DNA of 8,892 nucleotides from Candidatus Gerdarchaeota archaeon (lineage in GTDB: Archaea > Asgardarchaeota > Heimdallarchaeia > JABLTI01): contig JAEOUJ010000127.1 of NCBI GenBank assembly GCA_016839405.1, forward strand, positions 1-8,892, in the 5' to 3' direction. Position numbers and translations under genes: made by a program. The first letter of the stretch is position 1; each line of letters opens with the position of its first letter. The notes beneath the pieces were generated by a model. It ran no database searches and had not been told where the DNA came from. It saw only the letters and a program-made list of their open reading frames with translations. This document shows positions 1 through 5,623 of the stretch, piece by piece.

Positions 1-34
1 AATTAATTTTTATTATTTCTTTTCAAGTATCAAC

Positions 35-610
35 ATGAATACAATGCAACATTTCAAGAAAATAATCGGATTAAAATGCTATTTATCACCAATTTCAGAA
101 CAAGATGCTGAGAAATGCGCGAGCTGGTTTAATGATCTTGAAATTACTATTCCCTTAGGAAATGAAGCATATACTCCCACAAATGTGAGTAAAGAGAAAA
201 AAATCATCAATGATATTTTACAAAATAAAGCTCAAGTATTCAGTATTGTAGATTTGAAAACTGATGAATTAATTGGGCGATGTATGTTAATGCATATAGA
301 TAATATAAACAGACATGCTATGCTGGGCATTGTAATTGGTGAGAAATCTTATTGGAATAAAGGATATGGTCAAGATGCAACAAAACAGATTTTAGATTAT
401 GGTTTCAATTTATTAAATTTAAATAGTATAACACTTGAAGTCTTCTCTTACAATAAAGCAGCTATCAATTGTTATAAAAAAGTAGGCTTTAAGGAAATAG
501 GTCGTAAAAGGCAAGCCCGAATTGTTGGTGGTAAGAAATTTGATATAATTTTAATGGATATTTTAGCAGAGGAATTCACTTCAATCTATGTTAAAAATTT
601 CCTAAGTTAG
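35..610 (+). CDS. GNAT-family N-acetyltransferase (RimJ/RimL-like)
   Basis: This 191-residue protein has the GNAT fold expected to transfer an acetyl group from acetyl-CoA to an amine; the acceptor (protein N-terminus, antibiotic, polyamine or metabolite) cannot be read from sequence. The acetyl-CoA pyrophosphate-loop signature is seen as WNKGYGQDA (about residues 107-115). It is followed by the C-terminal half typical of RimJ/RimL and SpeG-like enzymes: a long helix, then LEVFSYNKAAINCYKKVGF, where the Asn and the CYKKxGF tail are family hallmarks. The length is normal for the family. The start ATG at 35 has no obvious Shine-Dalgarno; a second in-frame ATG lies at 44 and could be used instead. 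Only 34 bases precede it in the window, so operon membership upstream is unknown. It converges with the Fe-S/lipoyl operon on the other strand and looks functionally unrelated to it. Confidence 0.88.
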   Translation: MNTMQHFKKIIGLKCYLSPISEQDAEKCASWFNDLEITIPLGNEAYTPTNVSKEKKIINDILQNKAQVFSIVDLKTDELIGRCMLMHIDNINRHAMLGIVIGEKSYWNKGYGQDATKQILDYGFNLLNLNSITLEVFSYNKAAINCYKKVGFKEIGRKRQARIVGGKKFDIILMDILAEEFTSIYVKNFLS

Positions 611-614
611 GCAA

Positions 615-621
615 TTTTTTT
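615..621 (+). terminator. T-tract, probable archaeal-type terminator after the acetyltransferase
   Basis: A run of seven T residues begins four bases after the TAG stop of the acetyltransferase and continues into a T/A-rich stretch (TTTATTATTATTTATT). Archaeal RNA polymerase terminates on such T-tracts without needing a hairpin, and no hairpin is visible here. The location directly behind a stop codon is the main support; in DNA this AT-rich a seven-T run can also be chance. Confidence 0.4.
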
Positions 622-665
622 ATTATTATTTATTAAACACAAATTATTATTTCATTTAAAGCACA

Positions 666-702
666 TGTTCAAATCGCGCAGGGCCCATTAATTTTTCTTT
701 TA
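666..702 (+). repeat. tRNA-3'-end-like dispersed repeat, copy 1
   Basis: First of three related 37-bp elements; 29 of 37 positions match copy 2 and 25 of 37 match copy 3. Read as a tRNA 3' end it has a box-B-like GTTCAAATC (667-675), an acceptor-like strand AGGGCCC (680-686) and discriminator A687, but TTA instead of CCA. It is followed by TTTTTCTTTTA. The T-stem is degenerate: only G53-C61, T52-G62 and C50-G64 pair. No matching 5' acceptor strand (GGGCCCT) lies in the 100 bases upstream, so it is not a tRNA gene. It sits in the 273-bp gap between the converging acetyltransferase and the DGC operon, in which I see no gene. Confidence 0.65.
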
Positions 703-883
703 TAGTATAATTAGTTATTAGTTTAAATCATCAATTTGTTCAATCTGCAGTTTCTATAATTTTAGAAATGTATCCCGATTAATTTTTTCACTTTATAGAT
801 CTAATAAATTGCTTCAAAATTCATTAAGGTTTTAATTTGTATTAATGTTTCATACATAGTGGGTTTGTAATTACTCCTATATA

Positions 884-1330
884 TTACTGTGAATTATATA
901 GTTCTTCAATTTTCAATGCGATTTCATTGGCAAGTATCTCTGCTAATTTCAACCCATCTTCATCAAGATTTTCTTTAGTTTTAGGTTGTAATTGGGGGTG
1001 TTTATCCATAATGTCTTTGACATAAATGGTTGCAGTTGCGGGCGCACTAAATCGTTCTACAGCTATTTTAGCACATTCTTCTTCACATCCTTCCACTGTT
1101 ATTGTTTTATGTATTTTAGCAAATTCTCTTTCCTTACCCCCACCTTTGTGTTTAATGTCGCCAGCCATAAACAATGGTTGACAGAGAATCGTAGTAATAT
1201 GTGGTCGTAACTTTTCCACTACGAGCCTTGTTGCCACCCGAGTTATTGTTCCTTCTATGAAATTTTCACCACTACAAGCAATTAAACCAATTTTAGGTTT
1301 TGTAGATAAAATCAAATTTTTATTCGTCAT
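884..1330 (-). CDS. DGC-type Cys-rich (putative zinc-binding) protein, EGC variant
   Basis: This 148-residue protein is the last gene of the five-gene minus-strand operon. It belongs to the family known for its conserved Asp-Gly-Cys motif (DGC domain, PF08859 type), thought to bind metal through conserved cysteines; no reaction is established that I know of. Visible motifs are ACSG (Cys19), a mid-domain Cys50, and EGCEEEC (Cys82, Cys86), in which Glu replaces the Asp of the usual DGC. The spacing G-C-x3-C is shared with both other DGC proteins of the operon. The start ATG overlaps the stop of the preceding gene by 11 bases and has a perfect AGGTGA site eight bases upstream, so translational coupling is likely. 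It has an internal Gly-rich loop (KHKGGGKE, about 60-67) that the other two lack. It has no signal peptide or membrane segment, so it is cytoplasmic. Family membership is fairly sure; function is unknown. Confidence 0.78.
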   Translation of the reverse strand: MTNKNLILSTKPKIGLIACSGENFIEGTITRVATRLVVEKLRPHITTILCQPLFMAGDIKHKGGGKEREFAKIHKTITVEGCEEECAKIAVERFSAPATATIYVKDIMDKHPQLQPKTKENLDEDGLKLAEILANEIALKIEELYNSQ

Positions 1331-1724
1331 CTAATAATTCACCTACTTTTTCTGCAATTTCTTGTGCAAATATTTCCATCAATGTTTTTGCATTTTCCCC
1401 TAATGGATAAATAGTTGGTTCAGGTTTAATCTCACGATTGTCTTTTACTATTGAAGTTGATAGGAAATGAGCATCTGGTTCCCCAATAACCTGAGCTACA
1501 TCATAATACGCACACATTGCGTTACAACCGTCAAGCGTTATTACTTTATTTTTTCTAAGTTCAACCACAACTTCTTTTTTTCCTTTCACGATTAATGGTA
1601 AACATTCTATTGTTGTAACTCCTGGTTTAAGCTCATTTACAACTTTATAAGCTGCTTGTCGACAAATGCTTCCATAGACCTTGCCAATCCCACTACATGG
1701 AATTATGTAAATTTTCTTGCACAT
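1320..1724 (-). CDS. DGC-domain Cys-rich (putative zinc-binding) protein
   Basis: This is the second stand-alone DGC-family protein, 134 residues from ATG 1724. An in-frame GTG at 1733 would add three residues, but the AGGAAG site (1740-1735) is ten bases from ATG 1724 and only one base from that GTG, so the ATG is preferred. Numbered from the ATG, visible residues are PCSG (Cys10), Cys41 in the strand IECLPL, and LDGCNAMC (Cys67, Cys71), the canonical DGC followed by a fourth cysteine. The pattern C...C...DGC-x3-C suggests a four-cysteine metal or Fe-S site, which is inference. It begins 14 bases after the stop of the DGC-lipoyl fusion, with its ribosome site overlapping that stop, and overlaps the next gene by 11 bases. 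Having two diverged paralogs and a fused one side by side suggests a hetero-oligomer or relay rather than simple redundancy. Confidence 0.8.
   Translation of the reverse strand: MCKKIYIIPCSGIGKVYGSICRQAAYKVVNELKPGVTTIECLPLIVKGKKEVVVELRKNKVITLDGCNAMCAYYDVAQVIGEPDAHFLSTSIVKDNREIKPEPTIYPLGENAKTLMEIFAQEIAEKVGELLDDE
1339..1343 (-). promoter_or_regulatory. GGTGA Shine-Dalgarno for the EGC-variant DGC gene
   Basis: The minus strand reads AGGTGA followed by eight bases and ATG at 1330. GGTGA is complementary to the 3' end of archaeal 16S rRNA. The site lies inside the upstream gene and fixes the start of the downstream one. The same type of site appears before the first gene of the operon (GGTGA at 3294-3290, five bases before ATG 3286). 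Confidence 0.6.
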
Positions 1725-1738
1725 TACAAACACACTTC

Positions 1739-2599
1739 CTATAATTCTTCTTCAATTTTCTTCTTCATATATTCAAAATAATCTTTTCCGTTTATTAGTA
1801 GCTCTTTTTCTTCTTCAAAATCATGTAATTCAATCTCTAAAATCCATCCTTGTTCATAAGGATCTGTATTCAAAAGATCTGACTCTTCTTCTAATTTTCT
1901 ATTAACATTAATGATTTTCCCAGATACAGGAGAAATTAGTGATAATAGCGCTTTAACGGATTCATAATTAGCTGCTTCATCAAATTGTTCTACTTCTGTT
2001 CCAACCTCAGGCAAATCCACAAACAAAACATCACTTGATTTGTTTTGAAGGTAATCACTTATACCTAAGAGAGCTGTTGTACCTTCTGGTTTCACCCAAC
2101 AATCGTTCTCATTAAAATAGTATCCTTTCTTAGGTACTCTGAAATGGTACTTATCGTAGGTCACTTCATAATAATCTATCTCTCCAAATTCCTTAATTAT
2201 AATTGGTGTTTTCTTGCTTTTGTCTTCTTTTAGTTCTTTAATTATTTGTTTAGCAATCATATCTACAAGTTTTCTTCCTTCCTCAGAAATTTTTATAGAT
2301 TTTCCAATACTTATCCCATATTTCTTGCTTTCTTCTGGAAGATAAATTCGTATTGTTTTCTTATATTTATAACTTTCAAGAAGTTTTGTTGCACAGCGAG
2401 TAGCACATCCATCAATTATGATTACTTCAGAGTCACCAATAATTTCTTGATATTTTTCCTCGTTAGTACAGATTTCTGTTGTGCAGAGTAATTTGATTGA
2501 AGGATCAATTTCCTTTAATTTTATGCTTAGTTCATTTGACAATATTCCTAATCCCTTCCCTAAACCACCACAAGCTAATACAGAAATTTTTCTTGTCAT
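1739..2599 (-). CDS. DGC domain fused to GcvH-like lipoyl carrier domain
   Basis: This 286-residue protein (ATG 2599; an in-frame GTG at 2608 is also open) has two parts. Residues 1 to about 120 are a DGC domain with ACGG (Cys10), Cys39 and Cys44, and IDGCATRC (Cys65, Cys69). After a Lys-rich linker (about 121-135), residues from about 140 to 270 match the glycine cleavage H protein: ENDCWVKPEG, LLGISDYLQ, VLFVDLPEVGTEV, then ESVKA with the lipoylation lysine at 216, SPVSGKI, and DPYEQGWILEIEL. All H-protein landmarks are present, so it should carry a lipoyl swinging arm. No P, T or L partner is encoded in the window, which argues for a non-glycine role as in sHdr-associated lipoate-binding proteins. 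The ATG has AGTGAG upstream and starts five bases after the ferredoxin stop. The fusion puts a Cys metal-site domain directly on a dithiol carrier. Domain calls are firm; the role is inferred. Confidence 0.88.
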   Translation of the reverse strand: MTRKISVLACGGLGKGLGILSNELSIKLKEIDPSIKLLCTTEICTNEEKYQEIIGDSEVIIIDGCATRCATKLLESYKYKKTIRIYLPEESKKYGISIGKSIKISEEGRKLVDMIAKQIIKELKEDKSKKTPIIIKEFGEIDYYEVTYDKYHFRVPKKGYYFNENDCWVKPEGTTALLGISDYLQNKSSDVLFVDLPEVGTEVEQFDEAANYESVKALLSLISPVSGKIINVNRKLEEESDLLNTDPYEQGWILEIELHDFEEEKELLINGKDYFEYMKKKIEEEL

Positions 2600-2604
2600 T
2601 ATAC

Positions 2605-2910
2605 TCACTTTGGATTTTTTTCTCGATGGTCCTTTATTAATTGAGTTATCTCTTTCTTATCAGGAAAAGCTAATGCATCAGGTTCACACAATTTTGCACA
2701 AGCTCTACAAAAAACCACACAATTATTGGGATTTTCAACGATTAATTTTTTATCTTGTTCTTCTTGTTTCTTGAAAACTTTGTGTGGACAAAACTTATCA
2801 CATTCCATGCAATAATTGCATTTATCATAATCTATAGTTGGCCACCAAGGAATTATTTTTCTTGGAACTCCCATGAATGTTGCAGTATCTGAATCATACT
2901 CTTTAACCAT
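2605..2910 (-). CDS. Small dicluster [4Fe-4S] ferredoxin
   Basis: This 101-residue protein has two cluster-binding motifs. The first is CNYCMECDKFCP (Cys31, 34, 37, 41), the standard C-x2-C-x2-C-x3-CP. The second is CVVFCRACAKLCEP (Cys64, 68, 71, 75), with C-x3-C-x2-C-x3-C spacing as in a known subgroup of archaeal and bacterial ferredoxins. The N-terminal leader IPWWPTIDYDKC and the NPNNC before cluster II are also typical of that subgroup. It should be a cytoplasmic one-electron carrier holding two [4Fe-4S] clusters. A strong AGGAG site lies nine bases before ATG 2910. It follows the HdrA-N-like gene by one base and is followed five bases after its stop by the DGC-lipoyl fusion, so co-translation is likely. 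In this setting it probably passes electrons to or from the lipoyl or DGC proteins; that partner assignment is inference. Confidence 0.92.
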   Translation of the reverse strand: MVKEYDSDTATFMGVPRKIIPWWPTIDYDKCNYCMECDKFCPHKVFKKQEEQDKKLIVENPNNCVVFCRACAKLCEPDALAFPDKKEITQLIKDHREKNPK

Positions 2911-2911
2911 T

Positions 2912-3286
2912 TTATTCTTCTCCTAATTCATCAAGTGTTTTCTCTACCAATTGAAAAGCTTCTTCTGTAGTCATGTTTCTTATATCTAAAGGAATTAGGT
3001 CTTTTTTAACTTCTAATCCTTTTTCTGTGAAAGCATCTCTGAATAATTTGTATTGCATTGATGGTGCACAACCAGCAATCATGTACTTTCTTCCCTCACT
3101 TAAAAAATCAAGGAAAAATCTATCGCCATCCTCCTCACATAATTGGGGATGAATAAATCCATATTCAACTGGTAATTCAATTCTTACTCTGTTTACAAAA
3201 TCCCACATATCCAATTTCTCAAATCCCGGGCATTTCCCTGTACAAACACACATTATAAATCCAATTTTCTTATTTTCTTCAGTCAT
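2912..3286 (-). CDS. Stand-alone HdrA N-terminal-like Cys-rich protein
   Basis: This is the first gene of the minus-strand operon, with 124 residues from ATG 3286. An upstream in-frame ATG at 3298 would add four residues, but GGTGA lies five bases before ATG 3286, so the later start is chosen. The sequence resembles the N-terminal domain of heterodisulfide reductase subunit HdrA: IGFIMCVCTGKCPG at residues 8-21 (compare IGVFxCHCG in HdrA), a mid-domain Cys50 (HPQLCEEDG, like the MCSxxGQ segment), and MIAGCAPSMQYKLFRDAF (Cys73), like the VVAACSPRxHExxFR signature. In HdrA this domain carries an Fe-S cluster ahead of the FAD domain. Here nothing follows: no FAD domain and no HdrB or HdrC. It may be an Fe-S or thiol electron-transfer adaptor. 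The match rests on motifs I recall, so the family call is moderate. Confidence 0.68.
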   Translation of the reverse strand: MTEENKKIGFIMCVCTGKCPGFEKLDMWDFVNRVRIELPVEYGFIHPQLCEEDGDRFFLDFLSEGRKYMIAGCAPSMQYKLFRDAFTEKGLEVKKDLIPLDIRNMTTEEAFQLVEKTLDELGEE

Positions 3287-3366
3287 TATATTCACCATAT
3301 TTAAAATTTAAGCACCTTATTTTTAACTAAATATTCCTACTGCAACACCCACCTTTAGCTCTTTTC

Positions 3367-3378
3367 TCGCTCGAGCGA
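3367..3378. repeat. Perfect 12-bp GC-rich palindrome TCGCTCGAGCGA
   Basis: This perfect palindrome of mostly G and C stands out in a very AT-rich control region between the divergent operons. It lies 81 bases upstream of the first minus-strand gene and 166 bases upstream of the ArsR start. With no central spacer it would not form a good hairpin, so a protein-binding site is more likely than a terminator. I do not recognise it as the site of a known regulator. Confidence 0.45.
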
Positions 3379-3412
3379 TGAGTTTATCTCTTTCTAATAA
3401 ATGTTTGATAGT

Positions 3413-3442
3413 TAACAATATTTAAATATATAAATATTGTTA
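3413..3442. promoter_or_regulatory. 12-6-12 inverted repeat, probable ArsR operator over TATA elements
   Basis: The arms TAACAATATTTA (3413-3424) and TAAATATTGTTA (3431-3442) are perfect reverse complements, separated by AATATA. ArsR/SmtB dimers bind inverted repeats with arms of about 12 bases, and this one lies in the gap between the ArsR gene and the operon it would most plausibly control, 101 bases from the ArsR start and 126 from the first minus-strand start. The central sequence TTTAAATATATAAATA also looks like a TATA box readable in either direction, so binding could block TBP for one or both operons. The arm symmetry is seen directly; the operator role is inferred. Confidence 0.55.
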
Positions 3443-3504
3443 TATTTAGTTACTCTCCTCAACTTAGAAGAAATATAATCTTGTAAACAAAACATAAATC
3501 AAGA

Positions 3505-3526
3505 AAAAATAAATAATCATTTATTT
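3505..3526 (+). promoter_or_regulatory. Candidate TATA box / second inverted repeat before the ArsR gene
   Basis: An A-rich TATA-like stretch AAAAATAAATAA is centred about 33 bases before the GTG start at 3544. That is the spacing expected if the regulator is translated from a leaderless or nearly leaderless mRNA, which would fit the lack of any Shine-Dalgarno there. The same bases contain an inverted repeat, AAATAAAT (3507-3514) and ATTTATTT (3519-3526), spaced by four, that could be an autoregulatory half. Both patterns are weak in such AT-rich DNA. Confidence 0.35.
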
Positions 3527-3543
3527 GAAACCAACTAAAAAAT

Positions 3544-3879
3544 GTGATAGCTTTGAATTTAGAAATACAAAATCATCTCTCCATTAAATCAAAATTATTC
3601 AAAACATTAGCAGATCCTATTCGCTTAAAAATAATTGAAATAATTGGTGATACTGAAAAATGTGTTTGTGAGATAGTTGAAGAACTTGCTATCGCTCAAC
3701 CATTAGTTTCAAGACACTTGCGGATTCTTAGAGAAATGGGCCTAATAATTGGACGAAAAGATGGTACAAAAAAACTCTACAAATTATCTAATCCTCAAAC
3801 TATTGAAATTATAGATACAGTAGATGAGGTTTATTTAAAGAACCTTGCAAAACACATACTTCAAGAAGTTATGACATAA
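3544..3879 (+). CDS. ArsR/SmtB-family winged-helix regulator with CVC sensor motif
   Basis: This 111-residue regulator is of standard length for the family. The N-terminal helix has LFKTLADPIRLKIIEII, the ArsR signature. The next helix carries TEKCVCEIVEEL with Cys40 and Cys42, matching the ELCVCDL metal/metalloid site of ArsR. The recognition helix is AQPLVSRHLRILREMGLI, and the wing is GRKDGTKKLYKL. Cys40 and Cys42 are the only cysteines, so a two-thiol sensor of As/Sb-type metalloids or of sulfane sulfur/persulfide is possible; the effector cannot be settled from sequence. The start is GTG 3544; the ATG two bases earlier is out of frame and stops at once, and no ATG lies in a useful position in this frame. 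No Shine-Dalgarno is seen. It leads the plus-strand operon (22 bases to the next gene) and is divergent from the Fe-S/lipoyl operon, so it probably represses both. Confidence 0.9.
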   Translation: MIALNLEIQNHLSIKSKLFKTLADPIRLKIIEIIGDTEKCVCEIVEELAIAQPLVSRHLRILREMGLIIGRKDGTKKLYKLSNPQTIEIIDTVDEVYLKNLAKHILQEVMT

Positions 3880-3901
3880 ATCACTTTTCAAGGCGAATAA
3901 A

Positions 3902-4582
3902 TTGAAGTTTTATTGCTCAATCTGCAAAGAAGAATTATTGAATGCTAATCAAAAAATGTCATGTAGCTTTTGTGAAAAAATAGAACATACAGATTGGAGT
4001 TGTTCTAATAATCATTTTGTATGCGAAGATTGCAGATTAGCTGATCCTGATGATTTAATAATTCGAGTTACAGAAGTAATCTCCTTCACTAATCCTTTTG
4101 ATATTGCTAATATAATTATGCACCATCCAACTTTCAGAAGCCATGGTATTGAACATCATTTAGTTGTTGCTCCATCAATTATTGTTGCATTAAACAATGC
4201 CAAATTAATCGACGTTCCTGAAAATCGAATAAAATCAGCCATTAAAAGAACAATTAATATTCCATATGGCTCATGTGGATCAAGAGGTGACTGTGGAGCA
4301 AGTATCGGTTCTGGAGTTACTGTTTCTCTAATAACACGAGCTACCTATAAATCAGAGAAAGAACGAGCTCTTGTTATGGAAGCAACTGGTAAATCGTTAA
4401 TTGCTTTAGCTAATAAAGGTGGAACAAGATGTTGTAAGGAAAGCGTTTATTCTGCTATCGAGTCTACTTTAACCTTTCTAAATGAACAGAAACTTATCAC
4501 ATTTCCCCAACCAAATTTCTCTTGTGAGTTCAAATATATTAATGAATGTAAAAAGGAGCAATGCACCTACTATGAGAAATGA
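3902..4582 (+). CDS. DUF5714-family Cys-rich protein with N-terminal zinc ribbon
   Basis: This 226-residue protein of unknown function begins with a Cys-rich ribbon: FYCSICKEE (Cys5, Cys8), SCSFCEK (Cys21, Cys24), then Cys34, Cys41 and Cys44. The main domain, residues 58 to about 195, has the DUF5714 hallmarks: MHHPTFRSHGIEHHLVVAP (His74, 75, 81, 85, 86), YGSCGSRGDCGASIGSGV (Cys125, Cys131) and GGTRCCKESV (Cys177, Cys178). A tail of about 20 residues adds three more cysteines (208, 216, 221). The conserved His and paired Cys residues suggest a metal- or Fe-S-dependent enzyme, which is inference. The start is TTG 3902, needed to keep the first CxxC; the first ATG, at codon 19, would cut the ribbon. 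It overlaps the lipoate ligase gene by 11 bases, so a role linked to lipoate loading or to the lipoyl protein is plausible. Confidence 0.75.
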   Translation: MKFYCSICKEELLNANQKMSCSFCEKIEHTDWSCSNNHFVCEDCRLADPDDLIIRVTEVISFTNPFDIANIIMHHPTFRSHGIEHHLVVAPSIIVALNNAKLIDVPENRIKSAIKRTINIPYGSCGSRGDCGASIGSGVTVSLITRATYKSEKERALVMEATGKSLIALANKGGTRCCKESVYSAIESTLTFLNEQKLITFPQPNFSCEFKYINECKKEQCTYYEK

Positions 4583-5621
4583 ACCTTTTCAAGTACGATT
4601 ACTAAAAGACAGCACACAAAATCCATTCAAGCATTTTGCTGCTGAAGAAGCTATTCTTCGTTTAGTAGAAGAAGGATTAAGTCCTGCAACACTTCGTATT
4701 AGAAAATTTGACCCTTCTGTTTGGATTGGTGTTCATCAATATGTTGAAGAAGACGTTGATGTAGACTATTGCATTAAGAATAACATCCCTATAGTTAGAC
4801 GACCAAATCCTGGGGGTGCTGTATATCAAGATGCCGGAAGTTTCTGCTTTTCATTTTTCTTTAAACCCCAAACATTTTTCCAACATCTTGGGATTAAAGA
4901 TTCATTAGAGCTCTACAAATGGTTTGGAAAAGTAATAATTGAAACATGTAAAAAATTTGGAATAGTAGCAAAGAATTCCGGTAGAAATGATGTAACTATT
5001 GACAATAAGAAGATTTATGGTTCTGCTCAAAATCAATTTCATGATGCTTTTGCTCATAGCGGAACTTTCTTGGTCAATGTTAATATTGAACAAATGGTTT
5101 CAACTTTGAAACCCTCAAAATTGAAATTTATCGACAAAGGTTATACTAATGTAAAGGATAGGGTGATTAATCTTTCATCTATCGTTGGTAGAGTAATTGA
5201 TTTGGATGAAGTTATTGATGTTTTAGTTGCTAAAATACGTTTAATCTTTAATCTTCAATATAATCCGATTGAAAATGATTTTACAAATGAAGAACACAAT
5301 CTAATCACTGATTTATATCTCAATAAATATTCAAAAAAAGATTGGACTTTTCGTTATAAACCAACTACTGAAACTCTTGTCTCTAAAAAGACTGACCATG
5401 GTATCCTAACTTTAGGATTAGAACTATCAGAAAAAGTTATTAAAAAATTCACTATTAGCGGAGATTTTCTTTTACCAAATAAAGACGCTCTTACTGAATT
5501 AGTCTCTAATATACAAGATAAAACACTTAATGAGGTGACAAAATTGATCTTAGAAAGCTCACTACCATTAGGTTTTAAGAATTCTTTAATTGATTTATTA
5601 AATGATTTGGAGCTGAATTAG
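4572..5621 (+). CDS. lplA: Lipoate-protein ligase A, two-domain form
   Basis: The enzyme activates lipoate (or octanoate) with ATP and attaches it to a lysine of a carrier domain. From ATG 4572 it has 349 residues, close to E. coli LplA (338), so it carries both the catalytic domain and the C-terminal accessory domain (from about residue 235, with DWTFRYKP). An earlier in-frame ATG would overlap the previous gene by 100 bases and precede the conserved opening VRLLKDSTQNPFKHFAAEE; GGAG lies 13 bases before ATG 4572. Catalytic motifs: RRPNPGGAVYQDAGS (76-90), GRNDVTIDNKKIYGSAQ with the catalytic lysine probably Lys147, and HSGTFLV (162-168). In most LplA proteins the first motif reads RRxSGGGAV; here Pro replaces the first Gly and Asn the Ser, which may alter lipoyl-AMP handling. 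The obvious substrate is the lipoyl domain encoded divergently. The assignment as a ligase is firm; the substrate is inferred. Confidence 0.9.
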   Translation: MRNEPFQVRLLKDSTQNPFKHFAAEEAILRLVEEGLSPATLRIRKFDPSVWIGVHQYVEEDVDVDYCIKNNIPIVRRPNPGGAVYQDAGSFCFSFFFKPQTFFQHLGIKDSLELYKWFGKVIIETCKKFGIVAKNSGRNDVTIDNKKIYGSAQNQFHDAFAHSGTFLVNVNIEQMVSTLKPSKLKFIDKGYTNVKDRVINLSSIVGRVIDLDEVIDVLVAKIRLIFNLQYNPIENDFTNEEHNLITDLYLNKYSKKDWTFRYKPTTETLVSKKTDHGILTLGLELSEKVIKKFTISGDFLLPNKDALTELVSNIQDKTLNEVTKLILESSLPLGFKNSLIDLLNDLELN

Positions 5622-5623
5622 AG

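Noticed and set aside
751..768. Inverted repeat TTTCTA / TAGAAA as a bidirectional terminator between converging genes.
   Set aside because: Six-base AT-rich arms with no T-tract following on the minus side; expected by chance in this composition.
1739..2599. Ordinary glycine cleavage H protein (gcvH).
   Set aside because: The H-domain is fused to a DGC domain and surrounded by Fe-S and DGC genes, with no GcvP, GcvT or dihydrolipoamide dehydrogenase in the window. Genes elsewhere in the genome could still change this.
3332..3366. A fourth copy of the tRNA-3'-end-like repeat (CCCACCTTTAGCTCTTTT).
   Set aside because: Only CCCACC and a T-rich tail match; the T-arm part needs a three-base gap and lacks the TTC..AT loop and ATCG. 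Chance cannot be excluded.
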